64,000 nt of DNA from Hymenobacter sp. DG01 (GTDB lineage Bacteria > Bacteroidota > Bacteroidia > Cytophagales > Hymenobacteraceae), in the NCBI RefSeq assembly GCF_006352025.1, contig NZ_CP040936.1, forward strand, positions 1,674,001-1,738,000, written 5' to 3'. The position numbers were made by a program, and so were the translations under genes. The notes below the pieces were generated by a model. It saw nothing but the letters and a program-made list of their open reading frames with translations, made no database searches and had not been told where the DNA came from. This document shows positions 15,983 through 25,067 of the stretch, piece after piece; the stretch's first letter is position 1; each line of letters begins with the position of its first letter.

Positions 15983-16453
15983 ATGTCCTCCTTGACCGTC
16001 CTTTTTCGCGCCCTTTCCGTGGCAGTCCTGTGCGCTGGCGCCACGTTCGCCCGGGCCCAAACATCCGGGGCCATTAGCCTTGCCCAGGTAGCGCCCGCCG
16101 CCCTGCGCCTGCGCATCGAAAATCCTAGCGCCTGGGCCGGGAGCGTGCAGGTCGTGCGCCTGAGTAGCGGGCAAACTCTCTTTACCGAAACCTACACCGT
16201 TCCGGCATACGGCCATCGGTTTGATTTCAGCCAAGTGCCCAGCGGCCGCTACCTCGTGTGGGTGCAGGCGGGTGGCACTGTGCACCGCTGCCTGGTGCGG
16301 GTACGTACCTGGAACCAGGGTTCATCTATCCGGAGGATTAAGCTGATTTACCCTACAATGCCAGTCTTCAGTAGTGGGGTTACCGTGCCTGCCGTAGCGC
16401 TTGGCTCAACCAATTTTCACCAGGTTCTACAAGAGGATTCACTGAACCAGTAA
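15983..16453 (+). CDS. small secreted beta-rich protein
   Basis: This is a 156-residue protein with a signal peptide (MSSLTVLFRALSVAVLCAGATFARA). The mature part is predicted to be beta-rich: LRLRIENPSAWAGSVQVVRLSSGQTLFTE, YGHRFDFSQVPSGRYLVWVQAGG and VHRCLVRVRTW look like strands of an Ig-like or CarboxypepD-type fold. No catalytic motif is visible. It lies 46 bases before the TonB-dependent receptor and may be its periplasmic or surface partner. No firm family match. Confidence 0.6.
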   Translation: MSSLTVLFRALSVAVLCAGATFARAQTSGAISLAQVAPAALRLRIENPSAWAGSVQVVRLSSGQTLFTETYTVPAYGHRFDFSQVPSGRYLVWVQAGGTVHRCLVRVRTWNQGSSIRRIKLIYPTMPVFSSGVTVPAVALGSTNFHQVLQEDSLNQ

Positions 16454-16499
16454 TCAGTCCGAACGCAACCAGCTTTCCTTACCGTTTCCGTCAAGCCTC

Positions 16500-19043
16500 A
16501 TGAAAAAGCCTGCTTCTTGCGCACTTATTAGTATGCATTGCAAGGTAATATGCATTGCAAACGACGTTAATAATCAACTCCTTGCGCTATTATGGACCCG
16601 AATTGCTGTTTGCTCTCGAGTGATAAGCTACCTCGGCTTGTTTGGGCTGATGGCGGGGCTGTTGCCCGGTAGGGTGCTGGCCCAGGGGCTAGGGGAAGTG
16701 TCGGGCACCCTACTGGACCAACGCACGCGTCAGCCCTTGCCCTTTGCCAACGTGGTGCTGCTGCGGCTGTCGGACTCAACCCTGGCCGCCAACACCCAAA
16801 CCACGGAGAATGGCAGCTTCGCCCTGAACAACCTCGCGCTGGGCCGGTACGTCGTGCGGGCCGAGGCGTTGGGCTACCAGGTCGTCCGCCGATCGGCCAC
16901 GCTGGAGGCTGCCACTCCGGTCGTTCGCTTGGGGGAGTGGCTGGCACTCCCAACCGTCGTGCAGCTGGGCAACGTGGTCGTGCAAGGCGAAAAAGCGGCG
17001 GTAGTCAACGAACTGGGTAAAATCACTCTCAACGTGGACAAGGACCTTACCAGCGCGGGCGGTACGGCGGCGGATGTACTCCAGAAAGTACCCTCAGTAG
17101 CTGTGGATGACAACGGGCAAATCAGCCTGCGAGGCAATGCGAGCGTCACGCTCTACCTTGACGGCCGGCCCGCCCCCCCCAACCTGCGCCTAGACCAGCT
17201 ACCTGCCAGCCGCCTCGAAACCATTGAGATTATCACTAATCCCGGCGCCCAGTATGCGGCCCAAGGCACCGGAGGTATCATCAACTTGGTGCAGAGAAAG
17301 CAGGATAAACCCGGCTGGAACGGCGACGCCCTGGTTACCATAGGCACTCGGGATAAATACACTGCGTCGCTCAGCGGCAACCGGCAGGTCGGCAAACTCA
17401 ATCTTTCTGGCAGTGCCGACGGGTTGAGCAATCGATTCTACGGCAGTTCGTCCCTGCGGCAAGTTGCTACGGTGAATGGCCGTAGCATTCGCACCGACCA
17501 GACGGGAACCAGCACCCGTCTTCAAACCAATCATAGCCTACGCCTAGGCGTTGAGTACACCTTCAGCGATGAGCAGCGCGTTAGCCTGACAGCCCAATAC
17601 TATGCCCAGGACTTTCGCACCACGCAGAACTTTGCTACCCAGCTTGCTCAGGACTCCTACCCCTCCTATTTGCTGCGCAACCAAAACGCGGAAGCCGATA
17701 ACCTGTACGGCAGCCGTTTCTCGGGTACGTACCGGCGCACTTGGGCGGCGGCCCCGGGCCGGGCGTTAACCATCAGTACCTCGTATTACCTGGACGGCGG
17801 CACCGTCATGCCCCAGCAGCGTGTTCTGGAGGGGCCGGCGGGCTACCCGCTTGGCGCCCGTCAGCAACTGCTCGACGTTACTATTCAGATGCCTTCGGTG
17901 CAGGTAGACTACGTGCATCCCCTGGACAAGCAGCGGCGCTGGGAGGCGGGCGTCAAGACCGACGCTCTGGTAACGGCTGGTACGAGCGACTATGGGGTGC
18001 AATCCACCCCGGGGGGCGAATTTGTCCGGCAGGACGCGGGCTCGTACCGCTATACCTACCGGCAACTCATTCCGCAGGCTTACGGGGCCTACCAACATAA
18101 ATCGGAGGCGTGGGAATATCAGGCCGGATTGCGGGCCGAGTTCACGGGGCTCTCCGCCCAGGTGCTGCCCACGGGCTCGGCCCACCAACGGATTCTCAAC
18201 GTGTTTCCCTCAGCCACGGTGGCCCGTACGCTACCCCACGACCAGCGCCTGCAGCTTAGCTACTCGCGCCGCGTGAACCGGCCCAATTTCTTGCAGATCA
18301 TTCCGCTGCCTATCTACTCTGATGCCCGCAACTACGTAGTGGGCAACACTGACTTACGGCCCGAGTACGTGCACGTCGGGGAGTTGGGTCATCAGTTGAC
18401 CTGGCGCGCCATGACGCTCAGCACGACTCTGTTTGGACGCTTTGCCAGCCAGTCCATCCAGAGCCTGCGCACCATCGATACGGTGGCGACCCGCCGCAGC
18501 GGCCAGCCTGATTTTATTACCCGCACCAGCTACGCCAATTTCGGCCGCACAGCCAGCTACGGGGTGGAGCTCTCGTTGACTCAGTCCGTGACCAAGTGGT
18601 GGAAACTTACGGCCAACGGCTCCTACTACCGCAATCAAGTAGCCAGCTTTACCACCGACGGCACCCGCGCCGGCTTCACTGGCTCGGCGTACCTGCTCAA
18701 CCAGTTTAGCCCGACTAAGACCCTGGCTTTGCAGCTTAGCGGCCACTACCGTGCCCCGCTAGTGGTACCCCAGGGCCGAATTTTGTCCGTGTACGGGGTG
18801 GACGTAGCCCTGCGCCAGCGCCTGTTTCACGACCGAGCGGCGCTGACCCTGCGCGTGAGCGATGTATTTAATACACGCCGCCAGTACACGCAGCTTGCGG
18901 CCGATGGACTTGTCACCGACATTCGAACCAAATACGAAACGCACGTAGGCTACTTAGGATTCTCCTGGTTTCTGGGGACCAGAAAGGCCGCCAGCACCAT
19001 CGAGGACCAGCCGCAGGGCGATAAGGGTGGAATAGGTGGCTAG
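16500..19043 (+). CDS. TonB-dependent receptor, outer-membrane beta-barrel family (copy 1)
   Basis: This is an 847-residue outer-membrane protein. A carboxypeptidase-like beta-sandwich (GEVSGTLLDQRTRQPLPFANV to about residue 150) precedes a plug domain (VLQKVPSVAVDDNGQISLRG, NPGAQYAAQGTGGIINLV) and a long beta-barrel. The end YLGFSWFLGTRKAAS plus a glycine-rich tail matches the paralogue at 20043. The start is uncertain: the ATG at 16500 gives an unusually long N-terminus before the hydrophobic signal (VISYLGLFGLMAGLLPGRVLAQ), and a GTG at 16619 would give a normal signal peptide. Likely role: uptake or binding of an unknown ligand, regulated by the adjacent sigma/anti-sigma pair. Confidence 0.88.
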   Translation: MKKPASCALISMHCKVICIANDVNNQLLALLWTRIAVCSRVISYLGLFGLMAGLLPGRVLAQGLGEVSGTLLDQRTRQPLPFANVVLLRLSDSTLAANTQTTENGSFALNNLALGRYVVRAEALGYQVVRRSATLEAATPVVRLGEWLALPTVVQLGNVVVQGEKAAVVNELGKITLNVDKDLTSAGGTAADVLQKVPSVAVDDNGQISLRGNASVTLYLDGRPAPPNLRLDQLPASRLETIEIITNPGAQYAAQGTGGIINLVQRKQDKPGWNGDALVTIGTRDKYTASLSGNRQVGKLNLSGSADGLSNRFYGSSSLRQVATVNGRSIRTDQTGTSTRLQTNHSLRLGVEYTFSDEQRVSLTAQYYAQDFRTTQNFATQLAQDSYPSYLLRNQNAEADNLYGSRFSGTYRRTWAAAPGRALTISTSYYLDGGTVMPQQRVLEGPAGYPLGARQQLLDVTIQMPSVQVDYVHPLDKQRRWEAGVKTDALVTAGTSDYGVQSTPGGEFVRQDAGSYRYTYRQLIPQAYGAYQHKSEAWEYQAGLRAEFTGLSAQVLPTGSAHQRILNVFPSATVARTLPHDQRLQLSYSRRVNRPNFLQIIPLPIYSDARNYVVGNTDLRPEYVHVGELGHQLTWRAMTLSTTLFGRFASQSIQSLRTIDTVATRRSGQPDFITRTSYANFGRTASYGVELSLTQSVTKWWKLTANGSYYRNQVASFTTDGTRAGFTGSAYLLNQFSPTKTLALQLSGHYRAPLVVPQGRILSVYGVDVALRQRLFHDRAALTLRVSDVFNTRRQYTQLAADGLVTDIRTKYETHVGYLGFSWFLGTRKAASTIEDQPQGDKGGIGG
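16532..16560. repeat. 12-base direct repeat TATGCATTGCAA
   Basis: TATGCATTGCAA occurs at 16532-16543 and again at 16549-16560, a period of 17 bases, in an AT-rich patch inside the first codons of the receptor as drawn. It may be a binding site lying in the true leader if translation starts further downstream. Confidence 0.45.
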
Positions 19044-19291
19044 CCCTTTCAGTCCCCACTTAGCGGATCTTTCCGACCAACGATTTGGGCGCCTCAGTAA
19101 GGAAGACGGTTACGGTCTTCTCAACAAATTAAGCCGGCCCGTCGTCAGCACCCGGCTCATCAGTGACCATTGGGAGCATATGCTGCGGCTGGCCGGCTCT
19201 TTAAAATTAGGCCGTGTGAAAAAAACGCTCTACTGCTAGCCTACGTCCACGACGAGGATTATTGGCGACGCGTTCTGGTGCAGCTTAACCG

Positions 19292-19327
19292 CGGCGCGGG
19301 CCCCTATACGTGGGCCCGCGCCGTTTT
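19292..19327 (+). terminator. strong intrinsic terminator
   Basis: CGGCGCGGGCCC (19292-19303) pairs perfectly with GGGCCCGCGCCG (19312-19323), with an 8-base loop, and TTTT follows. It lies about 250 bases after the receptor stop codon, which implies either a long 3' tail of that message or a short transcript in between. Confidence 0.8.
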
Positions 19328-19721
19328 GCCTCGGCACAAAGGGCGAACTGCGCCAGCGCCACCGTGAGAGCATAGAGGTCCCACTAGGGGCGCTGGGTAG
19401 CGCTTGGTGAATTGGCCTAGCGGTATTTTCTGTTCCTACTCTTGTGTTGCCCCCTAGAAGTGCTATAGCTGTCGATTCCCTACCCCCTACTACCTGCCAA
19501 ACCTGCCGGGTTGGGTGCTTTTGCCTCTATATATCAGATTGATAAGATATTTTCTGCATTTCAGGCAACGGATAATCTACGCCTCGCATCTATTCTCCTG
19601 ACAGCCAGTTAGCAGCGCTGTTCGCGCACTTTGCTCCTGCTAAATAGGCGAAGGGCTACCAGCTCAATTCCCGCAGAACACAACGTTTTCACCGAATCGA
19701 AAAATAAATTCTGCTAGTACC
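19328..19721. other. non-coding region between the two receptor genes
   Basis: I see no gene here. The sequence becomes AT-richer after 19520, as expected upstream of a promoter, and TAGTACCTT occurs twice near 19715 and 19732 just before the promoter at 19722-19752. Confidence 0.4.
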
Positions 19722-19752
19722 TTGCGTTACATAGTACCTTCGCTTACCTTTG
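19722..19752 (+). promoter_or_regulatory. primary-type promoter of the second receptor
   Basis: TTG at 19722-19724 and TACCTTTG at 19745-19752, an exact TAnnTTTG match, are separated by 20 bases, the spacing of Bacteroidota -33/-7 promoters. The receptor start is 290 bases downstream, leaving a long leader with a 67-codon open frame (19815-20018). Confidence 0.6.
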
Positions 19753-20042
19753 GACCATTGATTAGCTGAACTCTTTGCCACGGCGCTTCTCCTAACCCGA
19801 GCCGCCCGGGGCAGATGCCAGACACCACCGCAGGCCAGTCGGGCCGGGTGCTGGGCAGCCCGCCGGAAACGCTGTTTCCCGCCGCTGCGCTCGTGTTCTG
19901 GCCGCTTGGCAGCCCGCATTTGGTGCGGCGCGTGTCCCTGCTTTTCGTGTCTGAATTTCTGGCAACCATGCCAGCCCAGCGGAACCGCGGCCGCCGGGCA
20001 CGGCCTCTCCTTGCCTGATTCGTCCTCCAACCACTCCCTTTT

Positions 20043-22505
20043 ATGACTTCCTCCCTGTCTTCCGGCCGGGCCCTGCGGGGCCTGGGGTTCCTTGCTATGC
20101 TCTTTCCGCTGGCCGCCGCGGCCCAGCAGCAACCCGCCGGTTCCGTCAGCGGCACCCTGCTCGACCAGGCCAATGGTCAGCCTCTGCCCTTCACCAACGT
20201 AGTTCTGCTCCGCGCCCAGGACTCCAGCTTTGTGGCCGGGGCCGAAACCCTGGAAAACGGCCGTTTCGAGCTGGAGAAGCTGGGATTGGGCAACTACCTG
20301 CTAAAGGCTTCGGCCGTGGGCTATAAAGGATTCCGGCGCTCCGTGAGCCTGACCAGCGCTACCCCCACCGCGCAGCTGGGCACTATGAAGCTGACGCCCA
20401 CCGCTACCCAGCTGGCCGGCGTAACGGTGCAGGGCGAGCGGGCCGCCGTGCAGGAAAGCCTGGATAAGAAAGTCATCAACGTAGAAAAAGATCTGAGCAG
20501 CGTGGGCGGTACGGCCGTAAACGTGCTCCAGAACGTGCCTTCCGTAACGGTAGCCGCCGATGGCACTGTGAGCATGCGGGGCTCGTCCAACATCACCATT
20601 TTGATTGACGGCAAGCCCAGCAACTCGGCCAACAGCGGGGCGGGCGGCAACCGCCTGGAGCAGATTCCGGCCAGCAGCATTGAGCGGGTAGAAGTAGTAA
20701 CCAACCCCTCGGCCCGCTACGACGCAGCCGGCGCCGGCGGGGTACTCAACATCATCCTGAAAAAGCAGAAAAAGGACGGCTGGAACGGCCAGGCCATCCT
20801 CAACGTGGGCACCCGCGACAAGTACAACACCAGCCTGAGCCTGAACCGCCGCACGGGCAAGCTCAACGCGTTTGGCTCCTTCGACCTGCGCGACGACCAT
20901 TACCGTAGCCGTATGTGGAGCGACCAGTACACCACCCGGGAGGGCCAGGAGCTGCGCACCTATCAGCAGGGCACCAACCTGCGCCACCAGCAAAACTACA
21001 GCGGCCGCCTGGGCTTCGACTACACCCTCCCCGCCAACCAGACGCTTACCTTCACGGTGGAGCCCAACTTCAACCGGGGCTATAACACCGGCACCCAGCT
21101 GGCTACCCTCTCGGGGGCTACCGATGCCCGCATTGGCAGCACCTTCGCCGTAACGGAAAAGGTAGATAACATTGATAACTCGGTGGATTACCGCCGCACC
21201 TGGGAGGCCCACAAGGGCCGCGAGCTGAGCGCCAGCGCCAACTACACCTACCTCAACGCCGACGTGGTAGTGGCCCAGCGCAACACTGAGGGCACCGCCG
21301 ACCTGCGCGAGTGGAAGCAGGACCTGCACGTAAATCTGCACGCCATGAATGGCCAGGTAGATTATGTGCAGCCCCTGGGCGAAAAGGCCCGCCTGGATGC
21401 CGGCCTCAAAACCCAGTACCAAACCAACGAGGGCACCGACGACTTCCTGCGCCAGCAAACCGATGGCCCCGGCTTCGACCGCCTCGCGGACCGCTCGTAT
21501 CAGTACACGTTCCAGGAATACCAGCAGGCCGGCTACCTCACCTATCAGCAGGAAATAGGCAAGTGGCGCATGCAGGGCGGCCTGCGGGCCGAGTACACCA
21601 ATACCAACGGCGAGGTACTGAACGGCAATGGCCCCTTCAAGCTCAGCTACCTGAACCTGTTCCCGTCGGCTACCGTGGAGCGCACCCTGCCTACCGCCGA
21701 CCAGCGCGTGAAGGTGAGCTACTCGCGCCGCCTGAACCGCCCGAACTTTATGCAGCTGCTGGCTTTCCCGCTCTACCAGGACCAGCGCACCTACCGCATC
21801 GGCGACCCTTCTTTGCGGCCGGAGTACATCAACGCCTTTGAGCTGGGCCACCAGATCAGCATGGGCCAGGCCTCGCTGACCTCGACGCTGTTTTTCCGCC
21901 ACACCGATAATACCATTCAGCGCCTGGTGCGGGTTGATGAGGAGGCCACCCGCCGCTATGGAGCCGGGGCGGTAATTACAGCCCAATACGTCGATAACTT
22001 CGGGCAGGCCACGAGCTACGGGGCCGAGGTTTCCCTGAACCAGCCCCTGGCCAAGTGGTGGCGCCTGACGGCCAGCGGCTCGCTGTTCCAGAACACGGTA
22101 ACGGCCGCCACGGGCAACGAGGCCAACCGCCGGGTGGTATCGGGCACGGCCCGCGTGATGAACTCCTTCACGCCTACCCCCAAGCTTGACCTGCAGCTGA
22201 CGGGCAACTACCGCGCCGCCGCCGTAACGGCCCAGGGCCGCATTGCTCCGGTGGGCTCCGTGGATATTGCGCTGCGCCAGCGCCTGCTCAACGACCGCGC
22301 CGCCCTGACCCTGCGCGTTTCGGACCTCTTCAACACCCAGCGCAACCGCACTGAGTCGTACACCGAGAATTTCCGGGCCGAGTACTACAACAAGTGGGAG
22401 TCGCGGGTGGGCTACCTGGGCTTCAGCTGGTACCTGGGCTCTAACAAGCCGCCCAAGAAGATTGAAAACCAGCCCCAGGGTGGTGGCGGCGGCTTCGGCG
22501 GCTAA
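20043..22505 (+). CDS. TonB-dependent receptor, outer-membrane beta-barrel family (copy 2)
   Basis: This is an 820-residue outer-membrane protein with a signal peptide (to about residue 28, AAAAQQQ). It has a carboxypeptidase-like domain (SVSGTLLDQANGQPLPFTNV), a plug domain (VLQNVPSVTVAADGTVSMRG, NPSARYDAAGAGGVLNII) and a beta-barrel ending in YLGFSWYLGSN and the tail IENQPQGGGGGFGG. The order and wording of motifs follow copy 1 closely, so the two arose by duplication and then diverged. Copy 2 has its own promoter and long leader. Ligand unknown. No SusD-like partner is present, which argues against a classical glycan-uptake pair. Confidence 0.92.
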   Translation: MTSSLSSGRALRGLGFLAMLFPLAAAAQQQPAGSVSGTLLDQANGQPLPFTNVVLLRAQDSSFVAGAETLENGRFELEKLGLGNYLLKASAVGYKGFRRSVSLTSATPTAQLGTMKLTPTATQLAGVTVQGERAAVQESLDKKVINVEKDLSSVGGTAVNVLQNVPSVTVAADGTVSMRGSSNITILIDGKPSNSANSGAGGNRLEQIPASSIERVEVVTNPSARYDAAGAGGVLNIILKKQKKDGWNGQAILNVGTRDKYNTSLSLNRRTGKLNAFGSFDLRDDHYRSRMWSDQYTTREGQELRTYQQGTNLRHQQNYSGRLGFDYTLPANQTLTFTVEPNFNRGYNTGTQLATLSGATDARIGSTFAVTEKVDNIDNSVDYRRTWEAHKGRELSASANYTYLNADVVVAQRNTEGTADLREWKQDLHVNLHAMNGQVDYVQPLGEKARLDAGLKTQYQTNEGTDDFLRQQTDGPGFDRLADRSYQYTFQEYQQAGYLTYQQEIGKWRMQGGLRAEYTNTNGEVLNGNGPFKLSYLNLFPSATVERTLPTADQRVKVSYSRRLNRPNFMQLLAFPLYQDQRTYRIGDPSLRPEYINAFELGHQISMGQASLTSTLFFRHTDNTIQRLVRVDEEATRRYGAGAVITAQYVDNFGQATSYGAEVSLNQPLAKWWRLTASGSLFQNTVTAATGNEANRRVVSGTARVMNSFTPTPKLDLQLTGNYRAAAVTAQGRIAPVGSVDIALRQRLLNDRAALTLRVSDLFNTQRNRTESYTENFRAEYYNKWESRVGYLGFSWYLGSNKPPKKIENQPQGGGGGFGG

Positions 22506-22949
22506 CTCCTGAAAATAAATTTTCAAAACGCTGTAACGCCTGGCTGGCAGGGCAGTTTCCACAACAGCTGCCCCGCTCCGGCTCCAACCCCGCACTCCCC
22601 TCCTAGCTTATTACCTGATATACAAGTATTTATTGTAGCCCAGGCATCCTTCCTGCTTAGTTTATCATCTATTCATCAGTTGCGCATCTTACCGGCAGAC
22701 AGGTAGCTACTTCTGCTGGTTTTCGCTCCTGCCTCGGTCCGCGGCGACTTGCCTTTGCCAAGTCATGGCCACCCGCCTACCGAAGCCGCCCCGCCCCTGG
22801 GCGGGGCCTTATCTCCCTCGGGGTTGCTAAGGCAGCCATCGGGGTCTGCCGCTCACATTTTCTTCTTGCTGCTCTTGATTTCTCGGCCAGCCCGCAGGTG
22901 TGGGTAGCCGGAGAGCGGCTTCTTACACCCTTGTTTTTCCTGTAAAATC
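22506..22949. other. intergenic region with a GC-rich hairpin
   Basis: No gene seen. CCCCGCCC (22789-22796) pairs with GGGCGGGG (22799-22806), followed by CCTTAT, a weak terminator-like hairpin. An AT-rich stretch at 22610-22680 may hold a promoter for the next gene, but no clean -7 element stands out. Confidence 0.4.
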
Positions 22950-23336
22950 ATGAAAACCTCCTTGCTTTCCCGCCTCAGCCTGCTGGGCCTGACCCTGGCC
23001 CTTTCCACTACTCTGGCCCAGGCCCAAACCACCTTCTACAGCGAGGCGCCCGTTGTGGCCAAATCGGGCTACTGGACCCTGGAAACCAACCCCAAGCAGC
23101 CGGACTACACCATCATCCGCTTCTACAACGACGACCACTCGGTGCTGTACGAGGAGCGTCTGAACGGCATCTGCCTGAATCCGCTGAAAAACATGACCAC
23201 GCACCGCCGCATGGCCCGGCTGCTGGGCACCGCCCTCGACCAGGTGCAGCGGATGCAGGCTAACTCCGTGGTGGCTAGCAATGTACTGGCCCTCAACCGC
23301 CGCTATACCCAGCGCGCCTACGCCTCGCTCCAGTAA
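22950..23336 (+). CDS. small secreted protein of unknown function
   Basis: This is a 128-residue protein with a clear signal peptide (MKTSLLSRLSLLGLTLALSTTLAQA). The mature part starts with beta-like segments (YWTLETNPKQPDYTIIRFYNDDHSVLYEERLNG) and ends in a helical, basic part (RRMARLLGTALDQVQRMQ). I recognise no family. It stands alone between the receptor and another small exported protein that shares the MKTS start and AQA cleavage type. Confidence 0.7.
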   Translation: MKTSLLSRLSLLGLTLALSTTLAQAQTTFYSEAPVVAKSGYWTLETNPKQPDYTIIRFYNDDHSVLYEERLNGICLNPLKNMTTHRRMARLLGTALDQVQRMQANSVVASNVLALNRRYTQRAYASLQ

Positions 23337-23573
23337 GCGGCACCCCAGCGGCGGCCCTTGCCATTTCGCACTCCTCTGTAGCCCGGCTACCTGCCCGTTT
23401 ATCTCAGGAAGCTGCTGCTTTTGCCCCACCCAGTGCCCGGCTCGCGGCCGTCACTGCTCTGGGCTCGATGCTACCCCCTCGTTGCCTGCCGACGTGTTTC
23501 CGCCCCGGAATGGCTTACGCCGTTTCCCGGCCCCGCTCATGCCGGCGCCCCTTCCTTTTCCATTGTATCTGCC

Positions 23574-24035
23574 ATGAAAACTTCCTTCGCTTCCGCTGCC
23601 CTGGTGGCAATGTCTGTTCTGGTTGCCGCTCCTCAACTGCCCGCCCAGGCTACTCCGGTGCCTGCCCGCGGCACCGTATCGGGGCGCCTGTTCGATGGGC
23701 AAACCCAGGAGCCTATTCCTCACTCCTACGTGGTTGTGCTGCGCGCTTCGGACGGGCGGTTTATGAAAGCCGTGGAAACCGACGCTCAGGGCCGCTTCCG
23801 GGCCGCCGGGCTGCCCTTGGGCCGCTACACCGTGCGCACTACGGTGCTGGGCTACCATGGCATCCGGACGGCGGTGGCCCTGCATTCGGCCCGGCCCCAG
23901 CAGGCCCTGGGCACGGTGGTGATGGTGCCCCTGGGCATGCAGGTAGCCCGCGCTGACAAGCAGGCCTGGGCCAGCCGCAGCAAGGCCGTAGCCGCCGTGG
24001 AGCCCCGCCGGCCCGCGGTGCGCGTGGGGTCCTAG
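23574..24035 (+). CDS. secreted single-domain carboxypeptidase-regulatory-like protein
   Basis: This is a 153-residue exported protein with a signal peptide to about residue 25 (PQLPAQA). Almost the whole mature part is one CarboxypepD_reg-like beta-sandwich: GTVSGRLFDGQTQEPIPHSYVVVLRASDGRF, ETDAQGRFRAAGLPLGRYTVRTTVLGYHG. This domain normally forms the N-terminus of TonB-dependent receptors, as in the two genes upstream; here it stands alone with a short basic tail. It could be a remnant of a receptor or a free periplasmic binding module. The ATG at 23574 is chosen because it yields the signal peptide. Confidence 0.72.
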   Translation: MKTSFASAALVAMSVLVAAPQLPAQATPVPARGTVSGRLFDGQTQEPIPHSYVVVLRASDGRFMKAVETDAQGRFRAAGLPLGRYTVRTTVLGYHGIRTAVALHSARPQQALGTVVMVPLGMQVARADKQAWASRSKAVAAVEPRRPAVRVGS

Positions 24036-24219
24036 CAAAGTAGCCTACCCCCGCATCAGCGCCAAGGCACCTGTACTACTGCCGTTCGTTGGCTTTCCCT
24101 GGAGAGGGCCGACGGGCGGCAGTGGCGTTAGGGGGCAGGTGCAGCCAGTCCGGCGGCTCCGTGGGTTACAACCGCGCCAAATCGGTATCAAACCTGCTGC
24201 CTACCTCTTGCTCAGCCCT

Positions 24220-24903
24220 GTGCCCTTACCTTCGCCGCGTGTTGTTACCTGCCTGCTGATGTCGGCTCTTGCTGCCTTTCTGTTGTTTCTGCTGACGGGG
24301 ACGCTGGTGCCCGTGAACCGCAGGTTTGAGCAAACTCCCGGGGGAGTTCCCATTTACGTGGTGTCCAACGGCTTCCACACCGATGTGGTCCTACCCCTGC
24401 GTGATGCCCAAACCGGCCAAGACTGGCTCCGGACGCTAAACCAGCCCGCCCTGACGGCCCGGTTTGCGCGCTACCCCTACGTGGCCTTTGGGTGGGGCAA
24501 CGAAGGGTTTTACCTGGGCTCCATGGGCGGTAAGTTTCCGGGTCCGAAGGCCGTGGTGGGCGCCTTGTTTCCGTCCCGCACCCTCATGCACGTCGATTTT
24601 TACCGGGCCGCCCCCGACTCCAGGGCGCGGGTAGTACCCCTGCGCATCTCGCCGGAGCAGTACCGCCGGCTCACGGCTTACGTGCAGCAGTCTTTCCGGG
24701 CCGATAGCCTGGGCGGGGTACAGCTGCGGCAGCCGGCGGGCTACACGCCAGAAGATTTTTTCTTTCTGGGCCGGGGCCGCTACCACGCCCTGCGCACCTG
24801 CAACGACTGGACCAACCAGGGCCTGCGCCGGGCTGGTTTGCGTGCCGCCCTGAAGGCTCCGCTGGCCGGCTCCGTGCTGTTTCAGGCGCGGCGGGCCCGC
24901 TAA
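24220..24903 (+). CDS. DUF2459 / TIGR02117 family membrane-anchored protein
   Basis: This protein of about 227 residues has one N-terminal membrane segment (CLLMSALAAFLLFLLTGTL) and a soluble domain with the family motifs VSNGFHTDVVLPL, YVAFGWGNEGFYLGS and, near the end, YHALRTCNDWTNQGLRRAGL. The conserved His, Cys and Asn residues suggest an NlpC/P60-like hydrolase fold, but no activity is established for the family. The start is uncertain: GTG at 24220 gives a basic residue before the membrane segment, and ATG at 24259 is the alternative. It stands alone. Confidence 0.75.
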   Translation: MPLPSPRVVTCLLMSALAAFLLFLLTGTLVPVNRRFEQTPGGVPIYVVSNGFHTDVVLPLRDAQTGQDWLRTLNQPALTARFARYPYVAFGWGNEGFYLGSMGGKFPGPKAVVGALFPSRTLMHVDFYRAAPDSRARVVPLRISPEQYRRLTAYVQQSFRADSLGGVQLRQPAGYTPEDFFFLGRGRYHALRTCNDWTNQGLRRAGLRAALKAPLAGSVLFQARRAR

Positions 24904-25067
24904 GCCGGTTACGCTTACTGGTTGAGCTTAAATCCAATTCCTTCAATCGTTAACCCAAATTAAGCGCAATAGAGCCGGTTTTCGGTCACAAAGTTCTATT
25001 TATTCCTTTTTTCTCGCAGAACTTTCCCCTGTTATCCCGCGCTAATAGAGGATACGTTAACCTACCT

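Noticed and set aside
20301..22595. A 764-codon open frame on the minus strand opposite the second receptor
   Set aside because: It is the antisense of a well-supported receptor gene in GC-rich DNA; its product is low-complexity and matches no family.
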